NCBI GenBank assembly: GCA_007026445.1
Contig: VDMD01000033.1
Coordinates: 124,001-188,000 of the forward strand
DNA length: 64,000 nucleotides
Reading direction: 5' to 3'
Source of the DNA: Schizophyllum amplum
Lineage: Eukaryota; Basidiomycota; Agaricomycetes; Agaricales; Schizophyllaceae
Position 1 is the first letter of the stretch. Each line of letters opens with the position of its first letter. Under the pieces are notes generated by a model. That model ran no database searches and had not been told where the DNA came from. It was given only the letters and a program-made list of their open reading frames with translations. A program made the translations under genes and the position numbers. This document shows, piece after piece, positions 49,281-60,839 of this stretch.

Positions 49281-52200
49281 CATGTTCGCATCTGATACTT
49301 AATACCTTGTCTTCACCACCACCCTTCACCCTCTCCATCTTCACCGCCACCACGCTATCGTCGTGGTATACGCCGCCTTTCAGGACATGTTATGACCCCG
49401 CTTCATGATTACCTTACTTTACACTTACGCTTGTTGTATTCGGGCCTTTCTTGGTAAAATCGTAGGATAAATAAGTACAAGTGGACCATCTTTACGAACG
49501 TCTGCCTTGGAGACTACATCTACTCGTCTGGTCACCATCTCGTAGACTAGAGGATGGTTTGCTAGGACTGACTGTGATAAAAGCTGTTGATTTCCGATAC
49601 ACATGCTTATGGGCACGCAATGCGCTGCTTTCGAAGTCATAGCGGCTCGCGAGTATGTAAGTTGTGGGTTTTTTGGTGCAATGGGTCCTCTGGAGTCTGC
49701 TGCAACTCGAACAGGAAATGCGAGCAATTCCACGTGACCATGCGATGTTTGACGAGGGTCACACGCTGGTCTCACCGTTCGCGTCCTCCTCTTGCACTCA
49801 TGAGCCTGACAACGCCAGTGTAGCTGCCTGATTTGGGGCCTTCCTCACGCCAAATACTCTATCTCAGAAGAACCTTTTACGAATGCATCCCCAACGTACA
49901 AAGCACTCGACGTGAAAGAAGTACACAGCGTGCACGCGCAGAACTGCCTCATCCCGGGCCGACTGGGTTCCCTCAACTTCTCAAGCACATCATACGCCGC
50001 CTACGTCGTCGTTATTACTCCTCGCATGGGCGCCCGCCAGCGTTCCTCCAACACCGGTTAGGAAGGAGCTCCTGGGTTCTGATAAGGTGAGCGCACTGCT
50101 GTGCACTGTTAGTAGTCTTACTAGTCATGACCTGTCCATACCTGTTTTCATTCCAGCAGATGAATGGGAAGCTCCTTGGGACGCCACAGCGCAACGCTAA
50201 TATGCAGACACGCCGGTGATGGTTCATGCCCGGTTTCCGCATCTGGGATTGCCCCGCCGTTTATGCGTTCCCTCAACGTACCCTGTTCTCCGTCATATCA
50301 CCACCTTGCCTCTCGTTGCCTACACATTTGTCACCCCATTGCCCAAGTACATGGTGGATAAATTTGGCCGTTGCCTAGCCTTCCCTCTCCGGCGGCAATT
50401 GGAGTCGGACACACCTTCTCCTCGCCCCTCCTCTCACGTAAGTTATCTGCATACCTATTCGTCCACCCGTTGATGCCTGCAGTTTTTTTTTCTGATGTCC
50501 CTAGCAGGCGTTTCTGTATCGGACAATACCTCACTGCACCCTATTTGCGCGCGGACCCTGCAATGAAATCTTCCCTAGCACCCACGCCTTCTGCGCGACG
50601 GCCGCGTGGGATGTGGACACGGCATAGCGGTAGGGTACTTACACGGCTGACCGGCTCTTTCAACGCTGCGCTGCAAATCGGCCCTCGCACGCCAAGTTGC
50701 AAAATTTGCAGCGCTGTCCCGGACACGGCGGTGGTGCGAATGCTTGCAAACCCTGTGCTTGCAGAAACCGATGCGAGCGATTCTGAGAACGCGTCCAAAT
50801 GTATGACATCATATCCGAAACTCCGCCGTCCAGACCCCGGCGTCGCCTTGCGTCGCCGCCACCCGCTGCACCCAGGCTGCACCCTCCCCGGCTTTCTGGG
50901 CTCTTCGTTCTACTCAATGCTCCAGCTTGGATACAGTGAATGGCAATATATTGGGGGCTATCTAGCTACTATGTACTGGTACAGCTGCAGCTACGTAGCA
51001 CGAAGATATGTACAGTGGGAGTTCCGCGGGAGCGGCGATCGGACGACGTCGGAGAGAAACGCCAGCGCGGCGTTCAGGCGGTCGTCAAGGACGTCCTGCA
51101 GACAGCGCGCCATTGGCGCCATCGAGGATGTTGTGCTCCCGCTCTTGTCTGCTGCCGACGACATGATTAAGCCACAAAGCGAGTGATAGAGACCAGAGGT
51201 ACTTACTTACCATGCAGCCACAAAGACTGTGGACAGACTAGTGCACTTGCGCGGCGGTGTCGGGCTGCTACGACGAGTGAGCATGCGTGAAGCCAGAGCA
51301 GGCACCAGACAGCTCACCAAAGGCGAAAGCCACAGCGGGGCGCAAGGTGCCGACGAGGAGACACTGTGCGCGCGCCCGCCTGCACTGTCAGTGACGGTCA
51401 AGACGAAGAAAAAAACTGAAGTCAGCAAATCGCGTGAGGCGCGATTTTCTTCGCAGGTCACATGAGGGCGTCCGAAGATCAGAATGACGTCGAAGACGGC
51501 CGAGACCAGCCCACTCTGGTCTCCGACTTTCAGAATTCATCATCTCGCCAGCGGGCTCTCGCAAGCGTTTCTGCGAATCCTGATTCGCAGCAATCTTTGC
51601 GCGCGCTCTCAGAAATTTCTAGCAGGCCATCGCCCCGCCCTTTCAAACCCAACAGCGGCAGGATAATTTGCGAAGTCCGTCTAGCTGTGTTTAGTCCTTG
51701 CAGCTGTGGCGCTCACGCAGACCCGCACGCGTGGTCATTAGTCGGGCATTCGTCGCGCGATTGCTCGACATACCTTCTAGCTGCCGGCGACCCCATTTCT
51801 ACACGCCCCGATAGCGACGGCGCCACCGAAGATGCTCATCCGTGCTCGCCCGGCCTCACCCACGGCGTCTCCCGCGCAAATCAGCCTATCTCACCTAGAG
51901 CAACGTCTTCGGCCTGCAAACAAACCTTGCCCCGAGCTGCCCGGAGGTATGTTCCATGTATATACATCCTCCACATCAACTAGTGATAATAACAATATAT
52001 TCAGGATAGGCACGACCCTTGCTCGTCGGGCAGTGCCGCGTTGTCTTGTCACGGGCGGCGGCCTAGTTCAAGCCTGCAACTTTGCCTGCGACTGTGGAAC
52101 TCATGGGTCACATTCCGATATCTGAGAATTCCCCTTCGCGCTTTCCGTCACGACAAAGTTGTCGGACCCTTGGGTGCGCCATCCTTCATTCCTATAAGTA

Positions 52201-52758
52201 CTACTACGCTTTCGCACAGGATGAAGCTCAATCTACTGCAAATTCCAAACGTCGAACGCTCGATCTACACCGAAACCCTCAAGCGTCCTGCACTCACAAC
52301 GGACCACATAAGACCTTCTGGACGGCGGACGCACGCCACCTGTTCTAACCGTATCACGTGCGATGGCGCCAGGCAGCGTACTCGGAGCTCCGCTACGTCC
52401 GTTCTTCTGCTCCGCCACCAAGTCACTCGACCTCCTTCGTCCTGCCAAGACCCGTCGTCGACGAACGCATCCCGCCGCTACGTCCGTCGAATCTCGAAAT
52501 CTCTGAATCTGCCCCCGCCTAGATCCCTCGCGCGATGTGCGCCGCTACGTCCGTTGAATCGTCGGGTCCGCCGCCTCGTTCAATAGCGTGACCGGTCAGC
52601 CGACGTCTCTGCGCCGCAGCATCGGGGCGCGTCAAATCCCAGGTGCGTACCTGCCCATGTCCATCCCAACATTGGCATAGCACGAGGCGCTGGCGATAGC
52701 ACGAGGCAGCGAGCTACAATGATTCCCCCCGTCGGATCTCGACTTCGACATGCTCATC
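49281..52758. other. 3.5-kb gene-poor region
   Basis: No gene is supported. The longest frame, 271 codons at 50371-51186, lacks recognisable sequence and contains a strong donor-acceptor pair (gtaagt near 50436, ccctag near 50505), so if a gene exists it is not that frame. Two more frames (51462-51983, 52041-52586) look like chance ORFs in C-rich DNA. Confidence 0.45.
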
Positions 52759-53234
52759 AGGACCCCTGATAATAGGTGTTGAGGTTACTTTCGCGAACCT
52801 CCAAAATCGGGAGGTTTTTGTCCGACATTTTTGGGCCAAAATGGGGTCTTTTGTCCGACATTTTAAGTGAGTTTCACGTGATGTACAGCTTTTTATGCCC
52901 AAAAGAGGCAAATTAATTATTACAATTGTCACGTGCTCAAATATTCGACTTCCGTGAACATTTTGGGAACTGCTGAGATGGGTCAGATTCGAACGGGAAA
53001 CCCTTCCATCTTGCGTATCTGACGTGTGGCGCTTCACCGTTAGGCTGTTGGCACATTATTTGTGTTTGAAGTTGCTCGACCACCGCCCACGGGGCCCCAG
53101 ATGTCCGACAACTGAAGTAACCTCAAGCCTCTACAGACCCATTTTGTCCGACATTCTCAGAGACATTTTGGGTCTGGAGGACGAAAATTTGTCCGACAAG
53201 CGAAGTAACCTCACTGCCGATTATCAGGGGTCCT
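52759..53234 (-). mobile_element. Third copy of the AGGACCCC transposon family (476 bp)
   Basis: Inverted ends AGGACCCCTGATAAT, extended by GAGGTTACTT on both sides. Flanked by an exact 8-bp duplication TGCTCATC at 52751-52758 and 53235-53242. Five GTCCGAC motifs, all in one direction and opposite to the 46-kb copies, so the element is inverted relative to them. Carries a CACGTGA box near 52876 and, on the minus strand, a tRNA-like module (about 52975-53060). Confidence 0.93.
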
Positions 53235-53939
53235 TGCTCATCGCGGGCCCTGACAGTGCCCTGACGACTCCTGACGATCGTCGTGCTTCTCGCCGTCGAT
53301 CCCAGGGCGCCGCAGAGTGATCTTACGGTGAGCAGAACGGTGCGCAGCAGCGCCGGTGTTCTTGTGCTGAACAAAGTCGAAAAGGTGATCTTATGAGGGG
53401 GGCGTACGTATGAAGGGTGATCATACGCGCGAAACGTGATCTTATGCTGACCGCTTGCTGGAGAGCTACCGCACCATTGGGCCGGTGTCGTCAGTAAAAG
53501 GTGGCGCGCTATACGAGAGAGTGAGAGGGGACTTGCTCCCAATTTTGCATGCTTCCTTTGTCGTCTATCCAGTCCTTTGGTGTCCTCGAGTCGACGGAGC
53601 GCGCGACGGAGCCTCCGTGTTCTTCCTCCTTCGTTATGACCACCGTTCCTCGTGCTTCCAGCTTGCAAGATTTTCGAGCCGACACATACGAGCATCAAGA
53701 GTACGCAATAATTATTTTGTGGATGCTGTCTGGGTGCGTGGGTATGTGGTACATGCTCTACAATCTATGCGATACAAGCGGTCTACTCCGATTAGTGCAT
53801 TACTTCTTCTCTTCTTCTCCTCCCTCGGCGCGACTCTGCGTTCTTCGCGGCTACGAGGGACCACCGTGGGTGGTAATGATGATGGCGGCGGTGGCGGCAG
53901 CGGTGACTCAACAACCGTCGGTACTTCAACAACCACCGC
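53235..53939. other. Intergenic region, 3' of the phosphatase gene
   Basis: Right flank of the transposon. A possible plus-strand start at 53636 opens a frame with a short hydrophobic stretch (AIIILWMLSGCVG), but no family is recognised and it is not called. Confidence 0.4.
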
Positions 53940-55143
53940 TTAGAACGCGCGCTGGGCCTTGGCGCCGGGGAGGGCACCGTAGTCGTCCGCGCGCGTCTCG
54001 CCGCGCTCGGCGTCGACCTTTGCGCGCCATGCCAAGCTCTCTGCGCTGCCGACACGCGAGAGCGCGGGGGTGTGCAGAGGCGTGTCCGCCGGGGTCGGGA
54101 CCGCGGACTCAGGGTACGCCCGACCGGTGGGCTGCTGGATGAACAGCGAGACCGTACCGTCCTCATTGCGCGAAGCCGTCACGCTGGGGCCGAAGTCAGA
54201 CACCCTGTCGGATGGGTATTGATAGAGGAGGAACTTACTGAGAAAGGTCGTCGACAAGGAAGTCGGGCTTTTCCTTTTCCAGCGCCTTGCGCGTGTGGGA
54301 GGTGCAGGTGGCGAGAACGAGGCAGCCGGCGGCCTTGCCGGCGCGGATACCAGTCGGCGCATCCTCGAAGACAACACCTGGGGTATGCGGTCAGATAGGG
54401 CGAACACGACAGAGAACCTCGCCAATACTCACAGTCCTTCGGCTCGACGCCGGAGAGCTTCGCACCGAGGAGATACGGGTCGGGGGCCGGCTTGCCGTTT
54501 GACACGGACTCGGCGGTGACAAAGTTCTTCGGAAGGTAGAGGCCCGCGGCGGGGATCGCGCGCGAGGCGTAGAAGTGCGTGGAGGAGGTGCAGATGGACC
54601 AGCCCTGCTGGTCCTCGTGGCGGCCGCCCTGGATCTGAACGAGCAGGCTCTTGACGCCCGGGAGGGCGATGATCCCGCCGCCCTCGGCCTTGCTGGCGTT
54701 CTCGAGGATGGCGTTTTCGAAGCGGATGACCTCGCTCTTGAGGAGCTCCTCGTCCTTGATCTTACACCACTTGCGGAGGGCGTCGATGGTGCGGTAGCCG
54801 TGTGCGGAGGCGAGGACGTCGTCGAGGTCGAGGAAGTCGTAGCCGGTCGCCTTGAGGAGGCGCCAGGCGGCGGTGACGGCGGGCGACGAGTCGATGAGTG
54901 TGCCGTCCATGCTGTGATCGGCGGTCAGCACGGGCGCCCGCAAGGCACGGAAGGGGACGTCATGCAGAAAATGAAAAGAAAGGAACGTGACGATAAGATG
55001 ATGTGACTGTCGAGAACTCACTCAAAAAGACACGCCTTTGTGGTCTGCGTGATCGTCAAAGGCGGAGACGGGGGCTGGGAGACCTCGCCGGAGGGCGAGA
55101 CGGCGGGCTGCTCCTGGCCAGAGAGGGAGAGAACCTTGTCCAT
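53940..55143 (-). CDS. GPP1: HAD phosphatase, glycerol-3-phosphatase (Gpp)-like
   Basis: HAD-superfamily phosphatase of the yeast Gpp/Dog type; Gpp enzymes convert glycerol-3-phosphate to glycerol, the last step of glycerol synthesis. The N-terminal 40 residues are Ser/Pro-rich. An intron (gtgagt donor near 55018) completes motif I, CLFDMDGTLIDSS, with the two catalytic Asp. Next are AHGYRTIDAL, which matches the SHGWRTYDA stretch of Gpp1, motif II Ser/Thr in CTSSTHFY, the motif III Lys in NGKPAPDPYLLGAK, and motif IV VFEDAPTGIRAGKAAG. The C-terminal extension ends in a Ser/Thr/Pro-rich segment (PTPADTPLHTPALSRVGSAE), not present in yeast Gpp1. Head-to-head with GPD1, which supplies its substrate. 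Confidence 0.82.
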
Positions 55144-56282
55144 GTTGGGGCGCTGGGTAGATGATGTAGAAATGGACGTTCAAGAGAGGCGCGCGAGCGG
55201 GTGGATGATGTGGAAAAACGCAAAGGGCGGGGCGTCGGCTTATATACACGAGCACAAGCGCTTGGGGCTTGGGAATCACGTAAGCGACCGAGGAATGTGC
55301 ATGATGCAACTGGAATCCGGTTTGCGTCCGGTTGGCCGCCCAGTGGCTCCACCCATATTCGCGGCCGTCACAACGGCAGCGCGCGAGTTCCCTTCTGCCG
55401 AGCTTGAGACGAAAGGCGGCGGCGTCGGGATGATCGAGGGGGAGAAAAAAAGATAGGGGGGCGGCAGGGCGCGGCGGGAGATTGACGATTGTGGAAGGTG
55501 GCGGGATGGAAAGAGCGTGAGAAGGATGGATGGGGCGTGAAAGAGGGCTCTGGATGACAGCGATAGCGATGGGGCGGGCCAATCTGTGTGGAGCTAACCG
55601 TGTGCGAATTGGAATTGGGGGTGTGGCGACGACAGGAACGCGGACACGAAGAAAGAAACGTGCGGGACGACGTAGGGACAAGGAAGGCCGCACACGTAAA
55701 GCGCGCGCCGTTTGCGAGCGAGAGGACACCGAATGGGGCCTCCCCTGGCCGTAATCACATTCCGAGCAGGAGCACATAGGCGTGGAGAATTACCCGGGCT
55801 TTACTTATGGCATGGGCCGCTCCTCCATCGCTCCTCAGCGCGTACTTCTCGAGTGTTCGAACTTTTGTGACAAACGCCATGATGAATTCATCGTCGGACA
55901 ACCGATGACACCAAGGGGACGATACTGACTCGCCTCCGAGTCCCTGCTGGGTCCCAAACCCGGCCACGGCGGAGTCCGCGGCGTCGGGAACGCCTGGCGC
56001 CTAAGCTGCCATCCGCGGTGGCCAGGCTCGCTCTATTACCGCGCGCGCATGACCAAACGGGGATGCACTGTGGATCGGGCATGATGTAATCGATCTCGAG
56101 ATTTGTAGTGGGCTTGGGTGCGCGTCTTTTCTCGTGCGCGCGCGTTCATTTTTTTACTCCACAGGTGTGCCACATGTTTATGCCGGCCGGCCGTTGCCTG
56201 CGCGCCTTATATACCCGCGCACGCGATTATATCTCTTCACTTGTCTCCCACCACCATCACCACAATAACAACTCGCAACATC
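55144..56282. promoter_or_regulatory. Shared divergent promoter region of GPP and GPD1
   Basis: 1,139 bp between two starts pointing apart. Three AGGGG/CCCCT motifs (near 55455, 55742 and 55914) resemble stress response elements, although about two are expected by chance in this length. GPD1 has a TATA box at 56208. No gene supported inside. Confidence 0.5.
56208..56213 (+). promoter_or_regulatory. TATA box of GPD1
   Basis: TATATA located 75 bp before the GPD1 ATG. Confidence 0.5.
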
Positions 56283-57957
56283 ATGTCCTCCTCCGTCGAC
56301 GGCGTCACCAGCAAGATGCAGAACGCACACATCTCCCGCCGCTCCTCAGACAGCAGCGACACCGCGCCCCCCATGTCGCCCTTTGGCTCGGGCCCCGTCT
56401 CGAGCGCCACCACCCCAGACAACTCACGCCCGCCCTCTCCGCTCCTGCGGCCCCTCCCCAGCTCATCCCGCCCGCTCAAGGCTCATGGTCTGCCCAACAA
56501 ACCCACGAACAACGTCCTGGGCGGCGCCAGCATGAGCTTCACCGCGATCGCCAACTCCGCCGCGCAGAAGCAAAAGGAAAAGCCCAAGAACGCCTCCGCA
56601 TCCACATCGTCCTCGCCCGAGTCTGGCATCCAGCGCAGCGGATCCCCCGAGCAGCAGATGCCCTCAGATGACGAGGATGAGCGCAGCGCAGACGACCATG
56701 GTGGGATTGACACCTCGGAGCCGCGCCCGCCTCCTGCTCGCCGCACCTCCTCTGCCGCGATGGCTCCTTTCATTACCAAGTTCGATCCCTATGCGCCTGC
56801 CGACTTCGTGGTCGACAAGGAAGCCGGTACGCGATCGCCTGCGCGCCTTGAGAAGATCGCGATCGTGGGCAGCGGCAGCTGGGGCACCGCACTCGCACGA
56901 GTCGCCGCCATCAACGCCGCCACCCTTGAGGGCTTTGACGATGAGGTCCGCATGTGGGTCCGCGAGCGTGAGGTGAGTCGAGACCTTTCATCTCTTTGAC
57001 GCATTGTTTCTGACATACGTATAGGTGCCTGGAAAGGGCAAGCTCACGGACATCATCAACACGACTCACCAGAACGAGCGATATCTGCCCAACGTCGAGC
57101 TTCCCGACAACCTCATTGCTGTCTCAGACGTCAAGGAGGTCGTGAAGGGCGCCACCCTCCTTCTCTTTGTCGTTCCCCACCAGTTCCTCCCCAACGTCCT
57201 CCACCAGCTCGCGAAGCCCGGTGTCATCGACCCGAAGGCGCGCGCGATCTCCGCCATCAAGGGCGTCGAGGTTGACCTCCGCGACGACGGCGCCGACATC
57301 TACACCTACCCGTATGTCATCGAGAAGGCTCTCAACATTCCGTGCTCCGCCCTCGGTGGTGCCAACATCGCGCTCGACGTCGGCAAGGGCGAGTTCTGCG
57401 AGACAACCATCGGCGTTCCCTCGCCGAAGGACGCCGCGCTCTGGCACGCAGTCTTTGACGGCCCTGCCTTCCGCGTGCACCCCATTGAGGATGTCGCTGG
57501 TGTCTCCCTCTCTGGTGCGCTCAAGAACGTCGTCGCCATGGCCGCAGGCTTCGTCGACGGCATGGGCCTCGGCGGCAACACCAAGGCCGCCATCCTCCGC
57601 CACGGCCTCATCGAGATGTCCACCTTCACACTCGAGTTCTTCCCGACCGCCTCGCCGCTCACCTTCTCCCACCACTCCGCGGGCATGGCCGACCTCATCA
57701 CGACGAGCTTCGGCGGGCGCAACCGCAAGTGCGCGGAGGCGTTCGTGCGCGCGAAGATGGAGGGCAACCCGAAGACGTTCGCGCAGCTCGAGGAGGAGCT
57801 GCTGAATGGGCAGAAGTTGCAGGGCATCGCGACCGCGCGCGAGGTCTTCCTGTTCCTGCAGGCGCGGAAGCGCCTCGAGGGCTACCCGCTCTTCGACAAG
57901 GTGTACCGCATCAGTTTCGAGGAGATGGACCCGAAGAGGATGTTTGAGGACCTGTAA
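56283..57957 (+). CDS. GPD1: NAD-dependent glycerol-3-phosphate dehydrogenase with long N-terminal extension
   Basis: Reduces dihydroxyacetone phosphate to glycerol-3-phosphate with NADH, feeding glycerol and phospholipid synthesis and redox balance. 540 residues with one 52-bp intron (56973-57024). The Rossmann motif GSGSWGTA lies near residue 196. Then FVVPHQF, AISAIKGVE, LGGANIALDVGKGEFCETT, the catalytic-Lys block SGALKNVVAMAAGFVDGM, and GMADLITTSFGGRNR. Fungal enzymes are usually 350-400 residues. The extra 180 N-terminal residues are Ser/Pro-rich with basophilic-kinase-like sites (SRRSSDSS, ARRTSS) and an acidic SDDEDE patch. A second Met at 56760 (MAPFITKFDPYAP) would give the standard length; the upstream TATA box and open frame favour the long form. 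Codon bias is strong, fitting high expression. Confidence 0.95.
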
Positions 57958-60578
57958 GCGGCCCCCGCCCCCGCGAGCGAGTCGTCAAAACGCAGACGCA
58001 AGCGCGCCGGCACCGCTTCTCTTCGACTAGAGCGTATCCCGTCCGTCCCATCGCATCCCAACGCCTTCCAGCGCGTCCTGCATCCCATCGCGTCTCGCAC
58101 ATCGTCACTCACCAATCGCATCATCGCGCCCTTCTTTCGTCGGCGCTTGTATCATCACTGTAGCATTATACCACCCTCGTCATCGCAAAGTCGAAGCTTT
58201 TCCTACCCAATCTTCCCAGCCTTGCTTATTTATGTACAGTTAATGCCCTCCCCTTACGTACCTACCCGCAAACGCACTCCCCATGCATCGTCGTCGTCTA
58301 CCCTTTCTGCTTCCTCAGCTCACGCGTGCATCGTCTGCTCAACCCCTTCCCACTTGTATTAATGCGCCACGGCGCGTCTAGAAGTATCTAGTGTCTAGAA
58401 TACTTAGAAAGAAAGAATCAGAAGAAGTTACCAACGAAACTTGCTTGTGCGCAGCCTGACTGGAGAGCTGGGATCGTGAGGCTTGCAGCTGCTTGGACTT
58501 GTGCTCGACGGCGCTTTGGCAGCGGCGAGACGCGTCGATGACATTACAAATGATGCAAACCAACGAACGATGCCAATCGGCGAAGGGAATCTTGTCCGAG
58601 GCACCAGGGGCCTTGCGACGCGCGCGCGTCAGAGGTGCAGAGCAGTGCAAGGGGGCCTCGGCCACCAATGCGTGGATGCTGAACCTTCCTTTTCGAGCGA
58701 TGAAGGCAAGTTTATTGTTTTATCTCCGAAGCGCGCTGCTGTTCTAATCATGGGCTCCGGGCGCGTCGGACGAAATTGATTGGAGAGGGTGAAGATGGGA
58801 GATGATGGGAGGGTCCTCGACTGGAAGAGGAGCTCTCGATGGGAGGAGCTCCTGCGGCGCCGCACGGCATCTCTCTGCACGCACGGCCAGCCGTCCACCG
58901 TGCAGATGATAGAAGGACGTCTTCCGCCTACAACGTGGCATCGTAGGGAATGACATGCCGGTTCTGTCCAATCCTGTGCGGCGAGGGCGGATATGTAAGT
59001 AGGTGATCTGGGGCGCGATGTGGCGCACCCTGTACTACAAAAAAGAATGCTGGACATACCGAAAGGAACGCCAGCGAGCAACGAGGACGCGGAGCGAGTG
59101 GAAGGCGGAGTGCCGACTAGTGGCCACGAGTAGGGGCTTGGTACCTGTCTTACGAGAGATGTCACTGCCGACCACAGCTCGGGGTGAGCGTGGTGACAGT
59201 GAGGGTACTCGCTTGCCGAGATATGCGCGCACGAAGAAGTCTGAGTCGCTCGCGAGAAGACAGCGCTGAGCGTCGCGAACGTTGGCCTAGATCTCGCTAA
59301 AGGAGGCGTGTGTGGGTAAGGGAGTACAGTTGAGTGCGAGGTTCCCGCGAAGCTGTCGTCCTACGAAATGTAGGAGAGTCGAGGCATCGTCCAATAACTA
59401 CGAAGCGAGGCTGTCAGAGAATGAATGAATTGGTAGAGAGACGACAGAGAATTTACGTGAGAGAGAAACATGAGAGGAAGAAAAGCAGGTAGTGGTCAAT
59501 TTCCGGGACTCTAGGATCGCACGTAAGATGAACGACGCGATGCGACAGGCTAGTGCCACCACCTCCAATGGCCCGCGCCTCTACTGAATGGACAGGCAGG
59601 GTCTTGACTCTTGGGAGCAGGGGACGCTTTGTGTTGGTTGTACACGAGCAGACCGTGCGTGTCCCCGTGCTGAACCTCGCGCAGCTGTGGGGTCCTTCAG
59701 AACTTCAACAGGTGGTGATGACACTAACTGAAGAATCACCTGCATCCGCTGGGAGATCCCCTACCTGCTGCGCAACGTTATATTCACCGTAAAGTCACCA
59801 TGCGGACGCTGCTTGCCCTGCCCCGGACGAGAACCATAAGACGACTTCGCGAGGGCTTCGGGATCGTCAGGGCGTAAGACGGCCAAGTCAATAAGATGCA
59901 GACTCGCCTCGTGCTATCGCCTGAACGTCAGACGACCCAGCCTCGTGATATCACCAGGGCGCGCTGTCAATGCCAGTGGTACTCCGCAGCTCAGATCTGA
60001 AGACAGAATCTGAATCGTAGTAAGGCGGGGAACGCGGCGCAATCTCCGTCGCCTGACGGGTCACGCAGCGCGCTGTAGCAGGCTGTAGCCCATTCAACGG
60101 AGACAGCGCTATACAACGGATGTAGCGGCGCCCATCGAGAGGGGGATCTTGACAGACGATCGACGGGTGCGAGCGAAAAGAGAATCGGAGCGGCGACGAG
60201 GCGTACCCATGTGAAGTTGACCGTGCTGCCAGGACTTGACTGCGCCAGTCAACTCTGGGTCGGCGGCGCAACCTCCAGTAAGCGATATCTAATCGTAGGG
60301 CTGAGATTCAAGAGTGACACGACCTGATACGAGATGAAATGGAACATTGAAGTGGGATGGAGCTGACTCGGAGGACGCACCATTGAGAGTTAGCAGACAA
60401 TCCCTTCGCGATGGAAGTCGTGACCTGTCGAAGTCTGTTGAGCGGATGGAGATCAAGATGTGGTGCATAAAAGGAGGCATCAACTGGCAAGTCAGCGACC
60501 CAGATTCGTAAAGGATGTCTTTCTCGTGTACAGATGATCTCTGAGGTCAAGGAAGAGAGCATAGGAAAAGGCAAAAAG
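57958..60578. other. 2.6-kb gene-poor region
   Basis: Starts with the GPD1 3' flank (to about 58380). Beyond this no gene is supported: the 178-codon minus frame at 58629-59165 and overlapping plus frames have no family. No repeat was noticed. Confidence 0.45.
60573..60577 (-). terminator. Pol III terminator of tRNA-Val
   Basis: Five T in a row on the minus strand, one base after the discriminator. Confidence 0.75.
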
Positions 60579-60661
60579 TGATTCGACCCGGGTTCGAACC
60601 GGAGACCTCCTGTGAACACATGATGTGAGACAGACGTGATAACCAACTACACCATCGAACC
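60579..60661 (-). tRNA. tRNA-Val (anticodon CAC) with a 9-nt intron
   Basis: 83 nt. Acceptor arms GGTTCGA and TCGAATC pair over seven positions, followed by discriminator A. D arm GTGTAGTTGGTTATCAC, anticodon stem TCTGT with ACAGG, variable loop AGGTC, and T arm around TTCGAAC. The 7-nt loop CTCACAC is split by TCATGTGTT (60615-60623), one base after the anticodon at 60625-60627, the canonical place for tRNA introns. CAC reads GUG valine codons. Confidence 0.93.
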
Positions 60662-60839
60662 GATGAAAGGGGGGAAAGCAGAAGGTAGATAGCTCCATTT
60701 CATGATCATACCTCGAAGGAACGCTTGTCTCTGACCAGAGTGAAGCTTGCAAGCCTGATCTTTGGAGGCATTTATGCATGCTAGATCAACGCAATAATCA
60801 TTCAATAAGATAGACCTGCTTTAGGTACCACGTAACGGC

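Noticed and set aside
50371..51186. 271-codon plus-strand ORF
   Set aside because: No recognisable sequence, crosses a strong donor-acceptor pair, and lies in a gene-poor stretch near transposons.
55022..55777. 251-codon minus-strand ORF over the GPP start and promoter
   Set aside because: Pro/Arg/Ser-rich, overlaps the GPP first exon in another frame, no family.
55144..56282. Stress response elements (AGGGG) as proof of osmotic control
   Set aside because: Three 5-bp matches in 1.1 kb is close to chance expectation.
58629..59165. 178-codon minus-strand ORF
   Set aside because: Low-complexity Ser/Pro/Arg composition and no family; overlapped by equally open plus-strand frames.
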